64,000 bases of DNA from Chitinophagaceae bacterium (GTDB lineage Bacteria > Bacteroidota > Bacteroidia > Chitinophagales > Chitinophagaceae). Below, piece by piece: positions 36,046-44,744 of this stretch. The stretch is taken from positions 585,001 to 649,000 of the forward strand of contig JADJVB010000013.1 of NCBI GenBank assembly GCA_016710745.1. The letters run 5' to 3'. A model generated the notes under the pieces. The model was not told the origin of the DNA and searched no databases. It worked only from the letters and a program-made list of their open reading frames with translations. Position 1 is the stretch's first letter; the number at the start of each line of letters is the position of its first letter. The translations under genes were made by a program, and so were the position numbers.

Positions 36046-37368
36046 ATGTTCAATTCATTAAGTGAAAAATTAGAATCTGCGTTCAAAAATATTAAAGGGC
36101 AGGCCAGGATCAGCGAACTCAACATCGCCAACACCGTTAAGGATATCCGTCGGGCATTGGTTGATGCCGACGTGAATTACAAAATAGCCAAAGAGTTTAC
36201 CGATAAGGTGAAAGAAACAGCCCTGGGTGCCAAAGTACTTACCGCCGTTAACCCGGGTCAGCAAATGACCAAGATCGTGCAGGACGAATTAACTGCATTA
36301 ATGGGTGGCAGCGAAAGCGAGTTTATGATCAACGGAAACCCGGCCATCATACTGGTAGCGGGTTTGCAGGGTAGTGGTAAAACAACGTTCAGCGGTAAAC
36401 TGGCCAATTATCTTAAAACAAAAAAAGGGAAATCGCCCTTGCTGGTGGCAGCCGACGTGTACCGGCCGGCAGCCATTGATCAATTGGAAGTTTTAGGCGG
36501 ACAGATAGATGTACCGGTATACAGTGAGCGGGAAAATAAAGAAGTGGTTGTCATTGTTCAAAATGCCATTAAAGAAGCCAGGTCGAAAAATAAAAATGTA
36601 CTCATTATTGATACGGCCGGACGCTTGGCAGTAGACGAAGTGATGATGACTGAAGTGGCCAATATCAAATCGGCCGTTAATCCACAGGAAATTTTATTTG
36701 TGGTAGATAGTATGACCGGCCAGGATGCGGTGAATACCGCTGCTGCCTTCAATGAGCGGCTTGATTTTACCGGTGTGGTGCTGACCAAGCTGGATGGTGA
36801 TACCCGGGGTGGTGCGGCTTTGTCGATCAAGTACACCGTAAACAAACCCATCAAATTTGCCAGCAGTGGTGAAAAAATGGATACCCTGGATGTGTTTTAT
36901 CCCGACAGGATGGCCCAGCGTATTTTGGGCATGGGCGATATCGTGAGTTTGGTTGAGAAAGCACAGGAGCAGTTTGACGAAAAAGAAGCTGCCAAACTTG
37001 AGAAAAAGATCCGCAAAAACCAGTTCGATTTTGAAGATTTCAAAACCCAGCTGCAGCAGATCAAGAAGATGGGTAATATAAAAGACCTGATGGGTATGAT
37101 ACCTGGCGTGGGTAAGCAAATTAAGGATGTTGATGTAAATGACGATTCTTTCAAAGGCATCGAGGCGATGATCAACTCCATGACCATGCTCGAACGCCGC
37201 AATCCCGATATCATTAACCCCGGCCGCAAAGCCAGGATTGCTAAAGGTGCCGGTAAGGATATTGCCGAATTGAATGCCTTTCTAAAACAATTTGAGCAAA
37301 TGAAGGGAATGATGAAAATGATGAATAAGATGCCCAAGGGTATGATGCCGGGCTTGGGTAAACGATAA
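36046..37368 (+). CDS. ffh: Signal recognition particle protein Ffh
   Basis: A 440-residue SRP GTPase that brings nascent membrane and export proteins to FtsY. The N domain starts MFNSLSEKLESAFKNIKGQ. The G domain has G1 GLQGSGKTTFSGKLA (about residue 106), DTAGRL, and TKLDGDTRGGAAL. The M domain from about residue 300 is Met-rich (MKGMMKMMNKMPKGMMPG). Normal length. Monocistronic with its own terminator. Confidence 0.98.
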   Translation: MFNSLSEKLESAFKNIKGQARISELNIANTVKDIRRALVDADVNYKIAKEFTDKVKETALGAKVLTAVNPGQQMTKIVQDELTALMGGSESEFMINGNPAIILVAGLQGSGKTTFSGKLANYLKTKKGKSPLLVAADVYRPAAIDQLEVLGGQIDVPVYSERENKEVVVIVQNAIKEARSKNKNVLIIDTAGRLAVDEVMMTEVANIKSAVNPQEILFVVDSMTGQDAVNTAAAFNERLDFTGVVLTKLDGDTRGGAALSIKYTVNKPIKFASSGEKMDTLDVFYPDRMAQRILGMGDIVSLVEKAQEQFDEKEAAKLEKKIRKNQFDFEDFKTQLQQIKKMGNIKDLMGMIPGVGKQIKDVDVNDDSFKGIEAMINSMTMLERRNPDIINPGRKARIAKGAGKDIAELNAFLKQFEQMKGMMKMMNKMPKGMMPGLGKR

Positions 37369-37385
37369 TGCCGGATTTTTTTTAA

Positions 37386-37422
37386 ATAGCCCCAACCCCT
37401 TGGTTTTGGGGCTATTTTTTTA
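37386..37422 (+). terminator. ffh terminator
   Basis: Stem atagccccaa / ttggggctat followed by T7, about 20 nt past the ffh stop. Confidence 0.9.
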
Positions 37423-37525
37423 TCTTTAAGAAGGAAAATACGGGGCTCAGGCAACCCGGGCAACTTAATAATCGTATGATGAGCAACCAAATTAGTTTAC
37501 CATTAAGAGTAAAATCTACCAAATT

Positions 37526-38110
37526 TTGTCGAACAGACCCGATCTGTTACATATTATCCAGGGTTGTGTAAAAGCAAAAAGGGATAGTCAAAAACAGTTT
37601 TATCAATTGTTTTATGGCTACTCGATGGGGATTTGTATGCGCTATTGTGCAAGCCCCGATGACGCTGAAGAAATTGTACATGATGGTTTTTTAAAGATCT
37701 ACCGGGCACTCCATTCCTTTAACCCCAAATACGCCGACATAGAGGCTTCGCTGAAAGGCTGGATGAAGCGCATCTTAATTAATACGGCCATCGACCATTT
37801 ACGAAAAAACAGGCAGCACTTTTTGGTAGCTGAAATATTCGACAACCATTTTAATATAGCCGACGAAACAGAAACAGCAATCGACCGGATGACACATAAA
37901 GAAATTCTTGACGTTGTAGATCAATTATCACCCGTTTACAAAACCGTATTTAACCTGTTTGTAATAGATGGTTACAAACACGAAGAGATAGCTGATCAGT
38001 TGAACATATCGGTAGGTGCTTCAAAATCAAATTTGTCGAAGGCCAGAGCAAATATTAAAAAAATGCTGCAGGACGCAGAACAAAAATACTATGAGCAGAA
38101 AATCATTTAG
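37526..38110 (+). CDS. ECF-type RNA polymerase sigma factor
   Basis: A 194-residue sigma-70 family regulator. Region 2 is at about residues 25-95 (FYQLFYGYSMGICMRYC, DDAEEIVHDGFLKIYRALH, WMKRILINTAIDHLRKN). Region 4 is at about 125-180 (LSPVYKTVFNLFVIDGYKHEEIADQLNISVGASKSNLSKA). The start is uncertain: TTG 37526 gives a full-length region 2, and no in-frame upstream ATG exists. The downstream gene begins inside its last 20 bases, so the two are translationally coupled and probably form a sigma/anti-sigma pair. Confidence 0.9.
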   Translation: MSNRPDLLHIIQGCVKAKRDSQKQFYQLFYGYSMGICMRYCASPDDAEEIVHDGFLKIYRALHSFNPKYADIEASLKGWMKRILINTAIDHLRKNRQHFLVAEIFDNHFNIADETETAIDRMTHKEILDVVDQLSPVYKTVFNLFVIDGYKHEEIADQLNISVGASKSNLSKARANIKKMLQDAEQKYYEQKII

Positions 38111-39503
38111 TGATATCGAGCAGGTCATAAAAAATGCCGCAGAAGCCAATGAACCGGCTTTTGATGAAGCGGCATGGAAGAAGATGGAGGCCTTGCTGGA
38201 TAAGGAGGATGACCGGAAAAGACCCGTTGTATTCTGGCTGTGGTGGTTATTGCCCCTGGTGATCGGTGGCGCAACAATCAGCTATTTTGTATTTAATAAA
38301 ACAAATAAACAACCGGTGGTTGTTATATCAAAAAATGAGGCCTCGTTAAAAACGAACAACAACGAAACAGGTAAACAGCCGGCGGTTGCTGTATCTAAAA
38401 ACGAAGGCTTACTAAATCATGATAACACAAATGTTTCAGGGGCAGCGCAAAAAGACCCCGGCGATCAAAGATCCGGATCTATGAACGAACAGGTTGGTTC
38501 AAATAATAGTGATGCACCAAAAAATACTGCTGCACCAAAGAATAGTAGTGCTCCGGGAAATACTGATTTTCCCTTGCGGGTTAAGAAAACCCCGGTAAAA
38601 ACACCGGGTGCCGGAACTATTGAAGATGCCGAGCAATGGGGTAATAAAAATATGTTAACCGGAAACAGCAAAAGTAAAATGAAGGCAAGCATTGTAGCCC
38701 CCGGGCAACAGCAGGATGACGATGCTGAAGGTAAGGCCGAAATTGATACTAAAGAGCAGGAGGCCGGGTCAAATCCCGATTCAGTAAAAAAGGAAGAGAT
38801 AATCGTTGTAAAAATTGATCCGGCTAAAACGGGTGAAAAAGAAATTGAAAAAATAGTTGACAGCCTGATTAGTAAAAAACTTGCCGATAAAAAAACAAAA
38901 AACAGGATTGCTAAGTTTTATGTTATTGTAGCCGCCGGTGTTGAAGGTAGCGGCGTAAAATTGTTTTCTACCGATAAAATCACCTCCAGGCTGGGTCTGT
39001 CGGCCGGGTACCAGTTCAATAAAAACCTAAGTGTGCAGGCAGGTTTTTATACCGGCAGTAAAAAATATAAAGCCGGCCCCGGCGACTATAAAACCAAACC
39101 AGGTTCCTACTGGGACCAGGTAATAATTACCGACATTGATGCCAATTGCAAAGTATATGAAATACCAGTCAGCCTGCGGTATGACTTTACGCCCGGTAAA
39201 AAATTGAATCTTTTTGCATCGGTTGGGCTATCCAGTTATATCATGAAAAAGGAAGAATATCATATTTCCTACGACAGGTATGGTACCCCACGTGAAACTG
39301 AAACTTATTATAATGGAAACAAGAACTTATTTTCTCTGGTAAGATTGACGGCCGGCGCACAGAAAAAAATAGCCAGGCAATTTGATATTTTCCTGTCTCC
39401 CGGGATAGCCATTCCCCTTTCGGGTGTGGGCGATGGTGAGGTAAAGTTATTCTCAGTGGATTCAACTTTTGGCCTGAAATTTACGCCCGGCCGAAAAAAA
39501 TAA
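38091..39503 (+). CDS. Anti-sigma-like membrane protein with C-terminal outer-membrane beta-barrel domain
   Basis: A 470-residue protein whose ATG (MSRKSFSDIEQVIKNAA) lies inside the sigma gene. Parts in order: a cytosolic acidic/helical N-terminus (about 1-45) resembling anti-sigma regions; one membrane helix at about 46-65 (VVFWLWWLLPLVIGGATISYF); a Lys/Asn/Ser/Pro-rich low-complexity linker to about 250; and a C-terminal domain of about 170 residues with alternating strands (FYVIVAAGVEGSGVKLF; LGLSAGYQFNKNLSVQAGFYTG) like small outer-membrane porin-type barrels. The linker could cross the periplasm. Role inferred from coupling to the sigma gene; no FecR domain seen. Confidence 0.75.
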   Translation: MSRKSFSDIEQVIKNAAEANEPAFDEAAWKKMEALLDKEDDRKRPVVFWLWWLLPLVIGGATISYFVFNKTNKQPVVVISKNEASLKTNNNETGKQPAVAVSKNEGLLNHDNTNVSGAAQKDPGDQRSGSMNEQVGSNNSDAPKNTAAPKNSSAPGNTDFPLRVKKTPVKTPGAGTIEDAEQWGNKNMLTGNSKSKMKASIVAPGQQQDDDAEGKAEIDTKEQEAGSNPDSVKKEEIIVVKIDPAKTGEKEIEKIVDSLISKKLADKKTKNRIAKFYVIVAAGVEGSGVKLFSTDKITSRLGLSAGYQFNKNLSVQAGFYTGSKKYKAGPGDYKTKPGSYWDQVIITDIDANCKVYEIPVSLRYDFTPGKKLNLFASVGLSSYIMKKEEYHISYDRYGTPRETETYYNGNKNLFSLVRLTAGAQKKIARQFDIFLSPGIAIPLSGVGDGEVKLFSVDSTFGLKFTPGRKK

Positions 39504-39821
39504 CTTTTGATTTCCTCCGTCGATTACTGTTTATGGAAGAGAAATTCCCACAATTCTTGTGATTATCAATTAATTAAATAAAACGGTACTGTCTTACAGG
39601 AAACCATTCCAAAGAAAGTTCGTTCCTTATTCCAGTTCAAAATCATAAAAATGCTCATTTTAGGTGTCGAAAACCGAATTTTTATTAAGGAAGCCCGTTG
39701 GTAAATAAGTTGGCGGTTGTCGATCTATCTCAATTATTTGGCGCTTCTCCCTAAGCTGCTTATATTTGCAGTCCTTTTTTAAGGAGAAACCCTATTTAAT
39801 AACAACCAAAAATTTCTATTT
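39504..39821. other. Intergenic, 318 nt, with rpsP promoter
   Basis: No gene seen. The only recognisable element is the rpsP promoter at 39737-39768. No hairpin terminator for the upstream gene was found. Confidence 0.5.
39737..39768 (+). promoter_or_regulatory. rpsP promoter
   Basis: -33 TTTG (39737-39740) and -7 TATATTTG (39761-39768) separated by 20 nt, a full Bacteroidota consensus. It lies about 55 nt before the rpsP ATG. Confidence 0.75.
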
Positions 39822-40373
39822 ATGGCTGTAAAAATGAGACTGCAAAGGCATGGCTCAAAGAAGCGACCCTTTTATTTCATCGTTGTTGCTGATGGCCGGG
39901 CGCCACGTGACGGTAAATTCATTCAAAAATTAGGTACTTACAATCCTTTAACGGTTCCTGCAACTATTCAGGTAGATCGTCAGAAAGCATTGGACTGGTT
40001 ACAAAAAGGTGCTCAACCCACCGATACTGTACGCCGTATCCTGTCTTTCAAAGGGGTGTTGTATCTAAAGCACTTACTACGTGGTGTTAGCTTAGGCTTA
40101 TTCGACGAAGCTGGTGCGATGGAGAAATTCACTGCCTGGACAACAGAACATGATTCAAACGTTACCCGTCGTCAGGGTGCCCATAAAAAGGCCCGTAACG
40201 ACAAACGTGATCAACCCATTGTGAAAAAAGTGGAAGCTAAAGTTGATGCAGCACCTGCTGAAGCAGCAGTTGAAGCACCGGCTGAAGAAGCTGTTGAAAC
40301 ACCAATAGCAGAAACACCCGCTGCTGAAGATGCCGACACGCCCCCATCTGAAGAAACCAAAACAGAAGAATAA
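39822..40373 (+). CDS. rpsP: 30S ribosomal protein S16 with extended acidic tail
   Basis: A 183-residue S16. The N-terminal 80 residues are the canonical fold ([42 protein letters not shown]). The rest is roughly double the usual length: a Lys/Arg-rich segment near 115-130 ([16 protein letters not shown]) and a Glu/Ala/Pro/Thr tail. Long S16 tails occur in Bacteroidota. It is first in an rpsP-rimM order with a terminator between them. Confidence 0.97.
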   Translation: MAVKMRLQRHGSKKRPFYFIVVADGRAPRDGKFIQKLGTYNPLTVPATIQVDRQKALDWLQKGAQPTDTVRRILSFKGVLYLKHLLRGVSLGLFDEAGAMEKFTAWTTEHDSNVTRRQGAHKKARNDKRDQPIVKKVEAKVDAAPAEAAVEAPAEEAVETPIAETPAAEDADTPPSEETKTEE

Positions 40374-40399
40374 ATCACCTCTGTCAAGTTAATTCTTTT

Positions 40400-40432
40400 A
40401 AGTCCTGATTTTATTTTCAGGACTTTTTTTTT
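40400..40432 (+). terminator. rpsP terminator
   Basis: Stem aagtcctga / tcaggactt followed by T8, 27 nt past the rpsP stop. It may separate rpsP from rimM or allow partial read-through. Confidence 0.85.
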
Positions 40433-40443
40433 GAGGCAACTTG

Positions 40444-40585
40444 AAGGTAGATACCGGATATTCGATACTGGATGATGGATACTCGAAAATGGAAGCAGAA
40501 TACTATTTTAGTACTTATAAATGCGTACACTGCATCCGGCATCTATTACCCCATTATCCATTACCCCATATCCAGTATCTTGCAC
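40444..40585. repeat. Imperfect gatactgg / ccagtatc word repeats before rimM
   Basis: Words such as gataccgg, gatactgg, gatggatac and later gcatccggcatc and ccagtatct form a loose inverted arrangement over 140 nt. It is related to 21090-21145. Confidence 0.55.
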
Positions 40586-40588
40586 TCC

Positions 40589-41104
40589 ATGAACCATTAT
40601 TTCAAAATAGGAAAACTCGCTGCCAGTCATGGCCTTAAAGGTGATCTGGTGTTACAACACAGTTTAGGTAAAAAAACATCGCTCAAGGGGTTAGAATCGA
40701 TTTTTATCGAAGAAAAAAAAGACAGTTTTCTGCCTTATTTTATCGAATGGACAAAAATAAAAACCGACGATGAAGTGTTTATCAAGCTGGAAGATATCAA
40801 TGACAAAGAAACTGCCCGTAAACTAACACCCCGGGAAGTTTGGATTACCGAAACTGATTTTAAAAAATTTGCCGCTAAATCTTCACCCATCGCATTGCTT
40901 GGGTTTAATATCGTCAATGATGGAGAAGACCTTGGTGAAATACTGGAAGTTATTGAACAGCCACACCAGGTTTTATGTGCCATTTTGTTAAATGGCAAGG
41001 AAGCATTGATTCCCATACACGAAGACAGTCTGGAGAAAGTGGATGCAAAAAACAGGAAAGTGTACGTTAACCTCCCGGATGGTTTGCTGGAGATTTATAG
41101 GTAA
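40589..41104 (+). CDS. rimM: Ribosome maturation factor RimM
   Basis: A 171-residue protein that helps 16S processing and 30S head assembly by binding S19. The N-terminal RimM domain starts MNHYFKIGKLAASHGLKGDL, and a PRC-barrel lies in the C-terminal half (GFNIVNDGEDLGEILEVIEQPHQ, ALIPIHEDSLEKVD). ATG 40589 is chosen because FKIGKLAASHGLKG is the conserved N-terminus; longer readings translate repeat DNA. It follows rpsP, the usual neighbour. Confidence 0.95.
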   Translation: MNHYFKIGKLAASHGLKGDLVLQHSLGKKTSLKGLESIFIEEKKDSFLPYFIEWTKIKTDDEVFIKLEDINDKETARKLTPREVWITETDFKKFAAKSSPIALLGFNIVNDGEDLGEILEVIEQPHQVLCAILLNGKEALIPIHEDSLEKVDAKNRKVYVNLPDGLLEIYR

Positions 41105-41129
41105 TTTTAATGGGTGGACGCCCTGCCTC

Positions 41130-41166
41130 AAAAGATGACATCTTTCCAAAAAAGATGTCATCTTTT
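41130..41166. terminator. GATGACATC hairpin after rimM (second copy)
   Basis: aaaagatgacatcttt / aaagatgtcatctttt, the same stem as 9261-9305 with a different loop. It lies 26 nt past the rimM stop and directly before the dinB -7 box. Confidence 0.75.
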
Positions 41167-41175
41167 GAAGTAGAT

Positions 41176-41183
41176 TATCTTTG
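41176..41183 (+). promoter_or_regulatory. -7 box of the dinB promoter
   Basis: TATCTTTG, an exact TAnnTTTG match, 21 nt before the dinB ATG. No TTTG at the -33 distance; the upstream arm is the GATGACATC hairpin. Confidence 0.55.
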
Positions 41184-41204
41184 AGAACAGCGACCCGACA
41201 CCAG

Positions 41205-42359
41205 ATGAACAATCCGCAACGCATCATAGCGCATTTAGACCTGGATACTTTTTTTGTATCGGTGGAATTGCTTAAACATCCCGAGCATCGCGGCAAACCC
41301 GTATTTGTTGGTGGCCGAGACAGGGGAGTAGTTACTTCGGCCAGTTACGAAGCAAGGCAATTTGGCGTGCGCAGCGGCATGCCTTCCCGTAAGGCCATGC
41401 AGCTTTGTCCGCAGGCGATCGTATTAAACTGGAGCCGGCACGAATACAGCAAATACAGTCGCTGGGTTACACAAATTATCGCCGCCAAAGCGCCGCTTTT
41501 TGAAAAAGCTTCCATTGATGAATTCTATATTGACCTTACGGGCATGCAAAAATTTTTCGATCCCCTGCAATGGACCATCAACCTCCGGCAGGAGATCATG
41601 GACGAAACCAAATTGCCCATTTCATTTGGTATGGCTTCCAATAAAATGATGGCAAAAATTGCTACCGACGAAGCAAAACCAAATGGATACCTGCAGGTTC
41701 CCTTTGGAAAAGAGAAGGAGTTTCTGGCACCGATGAAAGTGAGCAAAATACCCGGTGTTGGCGAACATACCTACGAAGTGCTTAAAGCGATGGGTATCAC
41801 TACCATTAAAGACATCAGCGAAAAAACTCAAGAGGAACTGGAAGAAAGATTGGGCAAATGGGGCATCGATCTTTGGTATAAAAGCCAGGGAATACATCAT
41901 GGCGAAGTGTCGCCCTACCACGAAGCCAAATCCGTTTCTTCGGAACATACGTTCGACGAAAATAAACTGGATGTGGATTATTTAAAAAGTGAATTGGTGC
42001 GCCTTACAGAAAAAATAGCTTACGAATTGAGGCAGGATGGAAAAGTGGCCGGCTGCGTGTCGGTAAAGATCAGGTACCATGATTTTGAAACAACCTCCAG
42101 ACAAACTACTATTTCTTATACCTGCGCTGATGATGAAATTATTCCGGTAGTTAAAGAGTTGTTTGATAAGCTATATCATAAGGGCGAAGCGGTTCGCTTG
42201 CTGGGTGTGCGTTTGAGTGAACTTACCCATGATGCCATTCAAACCAATTTATTTGATGATGTAGAACGGAAGACAGACCTGTACAAAGCGATCGACAACG
42301 TGAAAGAACGGTTTGGTAAGGATGTGTTGAACAGGGCTTCGTCTTCAAAAAAGAAATAA
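41205..42359 (+). CDS. dinB: DNA polymerase IV
   Basis: A 384-residue Y-family translesion polymerase. Catalytic motifs are HLDLDTFFVSVE (about residue 9) and SIDEFYID (about residue 104). The HhH region is KVSKIPGVGEHTYEVLKAMG, and a little-finger domain follows. Near the C-terminus QTNLF fits a beta-clamp binding motif. ATG 41205 gives the family N-terminus; an upstream TTG would overlap the promoter box. No LexA-like operator was recognised. Confidence 0.96.
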   Translation: MNNPQRIIAHLDLDTFFVSVELLKHPEHRGKPVFVGGRDRGVVTSASYEARQFGVRSGMPSRKAMQLCPQAIVLNWSRHEYSKYSRWVTQIIAAKAPLFEKASIDEFYIDLTGMQKFFDPLQWTINLRQEIMDETKLPISFGMASNKMMAKIATDEAKPNGYLQVPFGKEKEFLAPMKVSKIPGVGEHTYEVLKAMGITTIKDISEKTQEELEERLGKWGIDLWYKSQGIHHGEVSPYHEAKSVSSEHTFDENKLDVDYLKSELVRLTEKIAYELRQDGKVAGCVSVKIRYHDFETTSRQTTISYTCADDEIIPVVKELFDKLYHKGEAVRLLGVRLSELTHDAIQTNLFDDVERKTDLYKAIDNVKERFGKDVLNRASSSKKK

Positions 42360-42576
42360 TGTTCCTTGATAAAATGCCAGGTTTATTGTTGGGTGGGCTA
42401 AAGCCCGTTATTCCCCGAAATTGAAATCCCCGCGCTGAAGAGCGGGGCAATTCATCTTCGCAGTACATTAATTGATTTTATCTTTTAATGAAATAAGCTC
42501 ACCCTGTTTATTGAATAAGCTGCTTAATAAATGAATATCTTAACTTTCTATCGAATATTTTCTGTTTAAAAAATTG
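42360..42576. repeat. Intergenic with REP-like hairpins
   Basis: Two short hairpins, gggctaaagccc (about 42398-42409) and ccccgcgctgaagagcgggg (about 42430-42449), then A/T-rich sequence without a gene. A related hairpin agggcttcagccct lies beyond the minisatellite at about 42754-42767. Confidence 0.6.
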
Positions 42577-42741
42577 TCCTGCCTTTAATGAATTCCCCTG
42601 CGGCCTTTAATGAATTGCTGCTGCCTTTAATGAATTGCTGCTGCCTTTAATGAATTGCCCTGCCTTTAATGAATTGCCCTGCCTTTAATGAATTGCCCTG
42701 CCTTTTAATGAATTGCCCTGCCTTTTAAGGCAGGGAAAAAA
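42577..42741. repeat. Minisatellite, eight units of about 20 bp
   Basis: The unit cctttaatgaattgccctg recurs with starts near 42582, 42604, 42624, 42644, 42663, 42682, 42701 and 42721 (periods 19-22). The last unit turns into a perfect-arm hairpin ccctgcctt-tt-aaggcaggg. No ORF crosses it. Confidence 0.9.
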
Positions 42742-42780
42742 GCAATCTCCCAAAGGGCTTCAGCCCTACAATCCCCATTT

Positions 42781-43506
42781 TTATTTATTCTTTGCCAGTT
42801 GCTGCAACAAAGCCCTGATATCTTTTGGGAGTTCAGCCTCCAGGTCAATAACCTGTCCGCTTTCGTCAGTAAATTTCAGCCGGTACGAATGTAAAGCCAG
42901 CCTGTTCAACATCGGCCGTTCTTCCTCATCGTGTTTACTAAGTTTATATTTCTTTTTGATAGAAGAAAGTAAAACCGGTTTTCCATCCCCATACAATTCA
43001 TCACAGGCAAGCGGATGGCCTATGTTTTGGCAGTGTACCCGTATCTGGTGCGTTCGCCCGGTATGTAATTGAAACTGAACCAGCGAAAAATATTTGTGCT
43101 CCTGGATCACTTCATAATCCGTAACCGATGGTTTTCCACGCCGATGAACAATATACAAACCTCTTTGTACGCCATGCTCGGCAATGGGTGCATCAATGGT
43201 TCCCTTTTTATTGGCTGGTATACCATGTACCAGGCCCTGGTAATATTTTTCAATCTTTCGTTCTTCAAAAAGCTGAGAGAAATATTTGTGAGCAGCATCA
43301 GTTTTTGCGAAGATGATGATGCCACTGGTATCTCTATCCAGTCGATGTACGGTGAAAATTGAACCGTACTTTTCCAGCAACAGGTCCTTGAGTGATATTT
43401 GTGATTGTTCCCTGTCGGGGATCGATAATAAACCAGCAGGTTTATTAACAGCAACAAAAGAATCATTTTCAAATATGATATCGGGGCTATACTTTTTCAC
43501 AGTCAT
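42781..43506 (-). CDS. RluA-family RNA pseudouridine synthase
   Basis: A 241-residue enzyme that makes pseudouridine in rRNA or tRNA. The catalytic motif HRLDRDTSG is near residue 55 (Asp of RLD is nucleophile). FQLHTGRTHQIRVH is the conserved C-terminal block. No S4 domain is present. It lies directly after the RsuA/RluB-type gene: the start codon abuts that gene's stop with no spacer, so the two are co-transcribed. Exact RNA target cannot be read. Confidence 0.92.
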   Translation of the reverse strand: MTVKKYSPDIIFENDSFVAVNKPAGLLSIPDREQSQISLKDLLLEKYGSIFTVHRLDRDTSGIIIFAKTDAAHKYFSQLFEERKIEKYYQGLVHGIPANKKGTIDAPIAEHGVQRGLYIVHRRGKPSVTDYEVIQEHKYFSLVQFQLHTGRTHQIRVHCQNIGHPLACDELYGDGKPVLLSSIKKKYKLSKHDEEERPMLNRLALHSYRLKFTDESGQVIDLEAELPKDIRALLQQLAKNK

Positions 43507-44598
43507 TTACTTTTTGGAAGTGTTCATGTATTTCAGCAAACGGATCTCCTTTTCACTCAGGTAACGCCATTTGCTCCGTTCCACATTTTTTTTGGTGAGG
43601 TTGGCATACATCACGCGGTCTAATCCTTTTACATCATAGCCCAGGTGTTCAAAAATACGCCGTACAATGCGATTGCGGCCGCTATGCAGTTCAATACCGA
43701 TGATCGATTTGTCTTTGCTGTCGGCATAAGCCAGGCTATCGATCAATATTTCACCATCTTCCAGTTTTAAGCCTTTTACAATTTTGTCGAAGTCGGCTTT
43801 TGTAAGCGGCTTATCCAGTTTTACTTCGTAGATCTTTTTAATCTCGTAGCTGGGGTGCGATAGTTTTTGGGTGAGGTCACCATCATTGGTGAGTAACAAA
43901 ACACCCGATGTATTTCTGTCTAACCGGCCAATTGGGTAAACCCGTTCGGTTGTTGCCTGTTTGATCAGTTGCAACACTGTTTTTCTTCCCTGCGGATCGT
44001 CGGTGGTGGTAATATAATCCTTGGGTTTGTTCAGTAAGATGTACACCAGGTTTTTGGTGACAAACAATTTTTTGGTATTATAAATTACCTCGTCGGTTTC
44101 CAGTACCTTATAGCCGGGTTCCTTTACAACTTCCCCGTTCACTTTTACTTTACCTGCCGTTATATATTCAACTGCATCTCTGCGTGAGCAAACACCGCAA
44201 TGCGCCATGAATTTATTAAGGGGCATGATGCCGGTTGGTGTATTGTCGTTCGCTGCAATGGCTTTAGCTGATTTTTGATGGGGCGTTTTAGCAGCGCCGC
44301 GGGGTTTGCTGACTTCAGCCCCTTTTACAATTTTAGATTGGCGATTGCCGGTTTCGGATTGCTCAACTGCCTGACTGGCAGGCAGGTTGCCCATTGCCGA
44401 TTTCCCTTTTAAATTATCGGCAGCCTTCGTTGCCATACCGCCCTTTTTAGCCTGCCGGGCCTGGTATTCTTCCTTCTTCTTTTCTTCAAAAAAAGCGTTC
44501 CGGTCCTTGCGGTACTTTTTCTTTTCCTGGCGGAATTCTTCCTTAATTACACTGTTTTTTTTCTTTTTTTGGAATTTTTGAAATGGCGACTGGCTCAT
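43507..44598 (-). CDS. RsuA/RluB-family pseudouridine synthase with S4 domain and basic N-terminal extension
   Basis: A 363-residue protein. Residues 1 to about 120 are Lys/Glu/Gln-rich low complexity (KFQKKKKNSVIKEEFRQEKKK). An S4 RNA-binding domain follows (LNKFMAHCGVCSRRDAVEYI). The catalytic domain has GRLDRNTSGVLLLTNDG and HSGRNRIVRRIFEHLGY. Related to RluB, which modifies 23S rRNA. First gene of a two-gene unit with the RluA-type enzyme; a -7 box lies about 40 nt upstream. Confidence 0.93.
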   Translation of the reverse strand: MSQSPFQKFQKKKKNSVIKEEFRQEKKKYRKDRNAFFEEKKKEEYQARQAKKGGMATKAADNLKGKSAMGNLPASQAVEQSETGNRQSKIVKGAEVSKPRGAAKTPHQKSAKAIAANDNTPTGIMPLNKFMAHCGVCSRRDAVEYITAGKVKVNGEVVKEPGYKVLETDEVIYNTKKLFVTKNLVYILLNKPKDYITTTDDPQGRKTVLQLIKQATTERVYPIGRLDRNTSGVLLLTNDGDLTQKLSHPSYEIKKIYEVKLDKPLTKADFDKIVKGLKLEDGEILIDSLAYADSKDKSIIGIELHSGRNRIVRRIFEHLGYDVKGLDRVMYANLTKKNVERSKWRYLSEKEIRLLKYMNTSKK

Positions 44599-44638
44599 TT
44601 GTAGATGGGTTTTGCTGTTTTACAACAGTAGTGAGGGG

Positions 44639-44646
44639 CAAAGATA
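44639..44646 (-). promoter_or_regulatory. -7 box upstream of the pseudouridine synthase pair
   Basis: TATCTTTG on the minus strand, an exact TAnnTTTG match, 40 nt before the ATG at 44598. Confidence 0.55.
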
Positions 44647-44693
44647 TGTTTTTTTCATGGTCTCACGCCCCCGTCTGACCAGGAAAGATCGAA

Positions 44694-44722
44694 ACAAAAA
44701 AAGCCATTCCTTTCGGAATGGC
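44694..44722 (-). terminator. Terminator of the Spy-like gene
   Basis: On the minus strand ggccattcc-gaaa-ggaatggct followed by T7, about 22 nt past the stop. Confidence 0.9.
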
Positions 44723-44744
44723 CTTGCCGGTATTGGGGATCTAA

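Noticed and set aside
36897..37490. Open frame on the minus strand opposite ffh
   Set aside because: Antisense to a universally conserved gene; composition not protein-like.
42577..42741. CRISPR-like array
   Set aside because: Units are head-to-tail with no unique spacers; it is a minisatellite.
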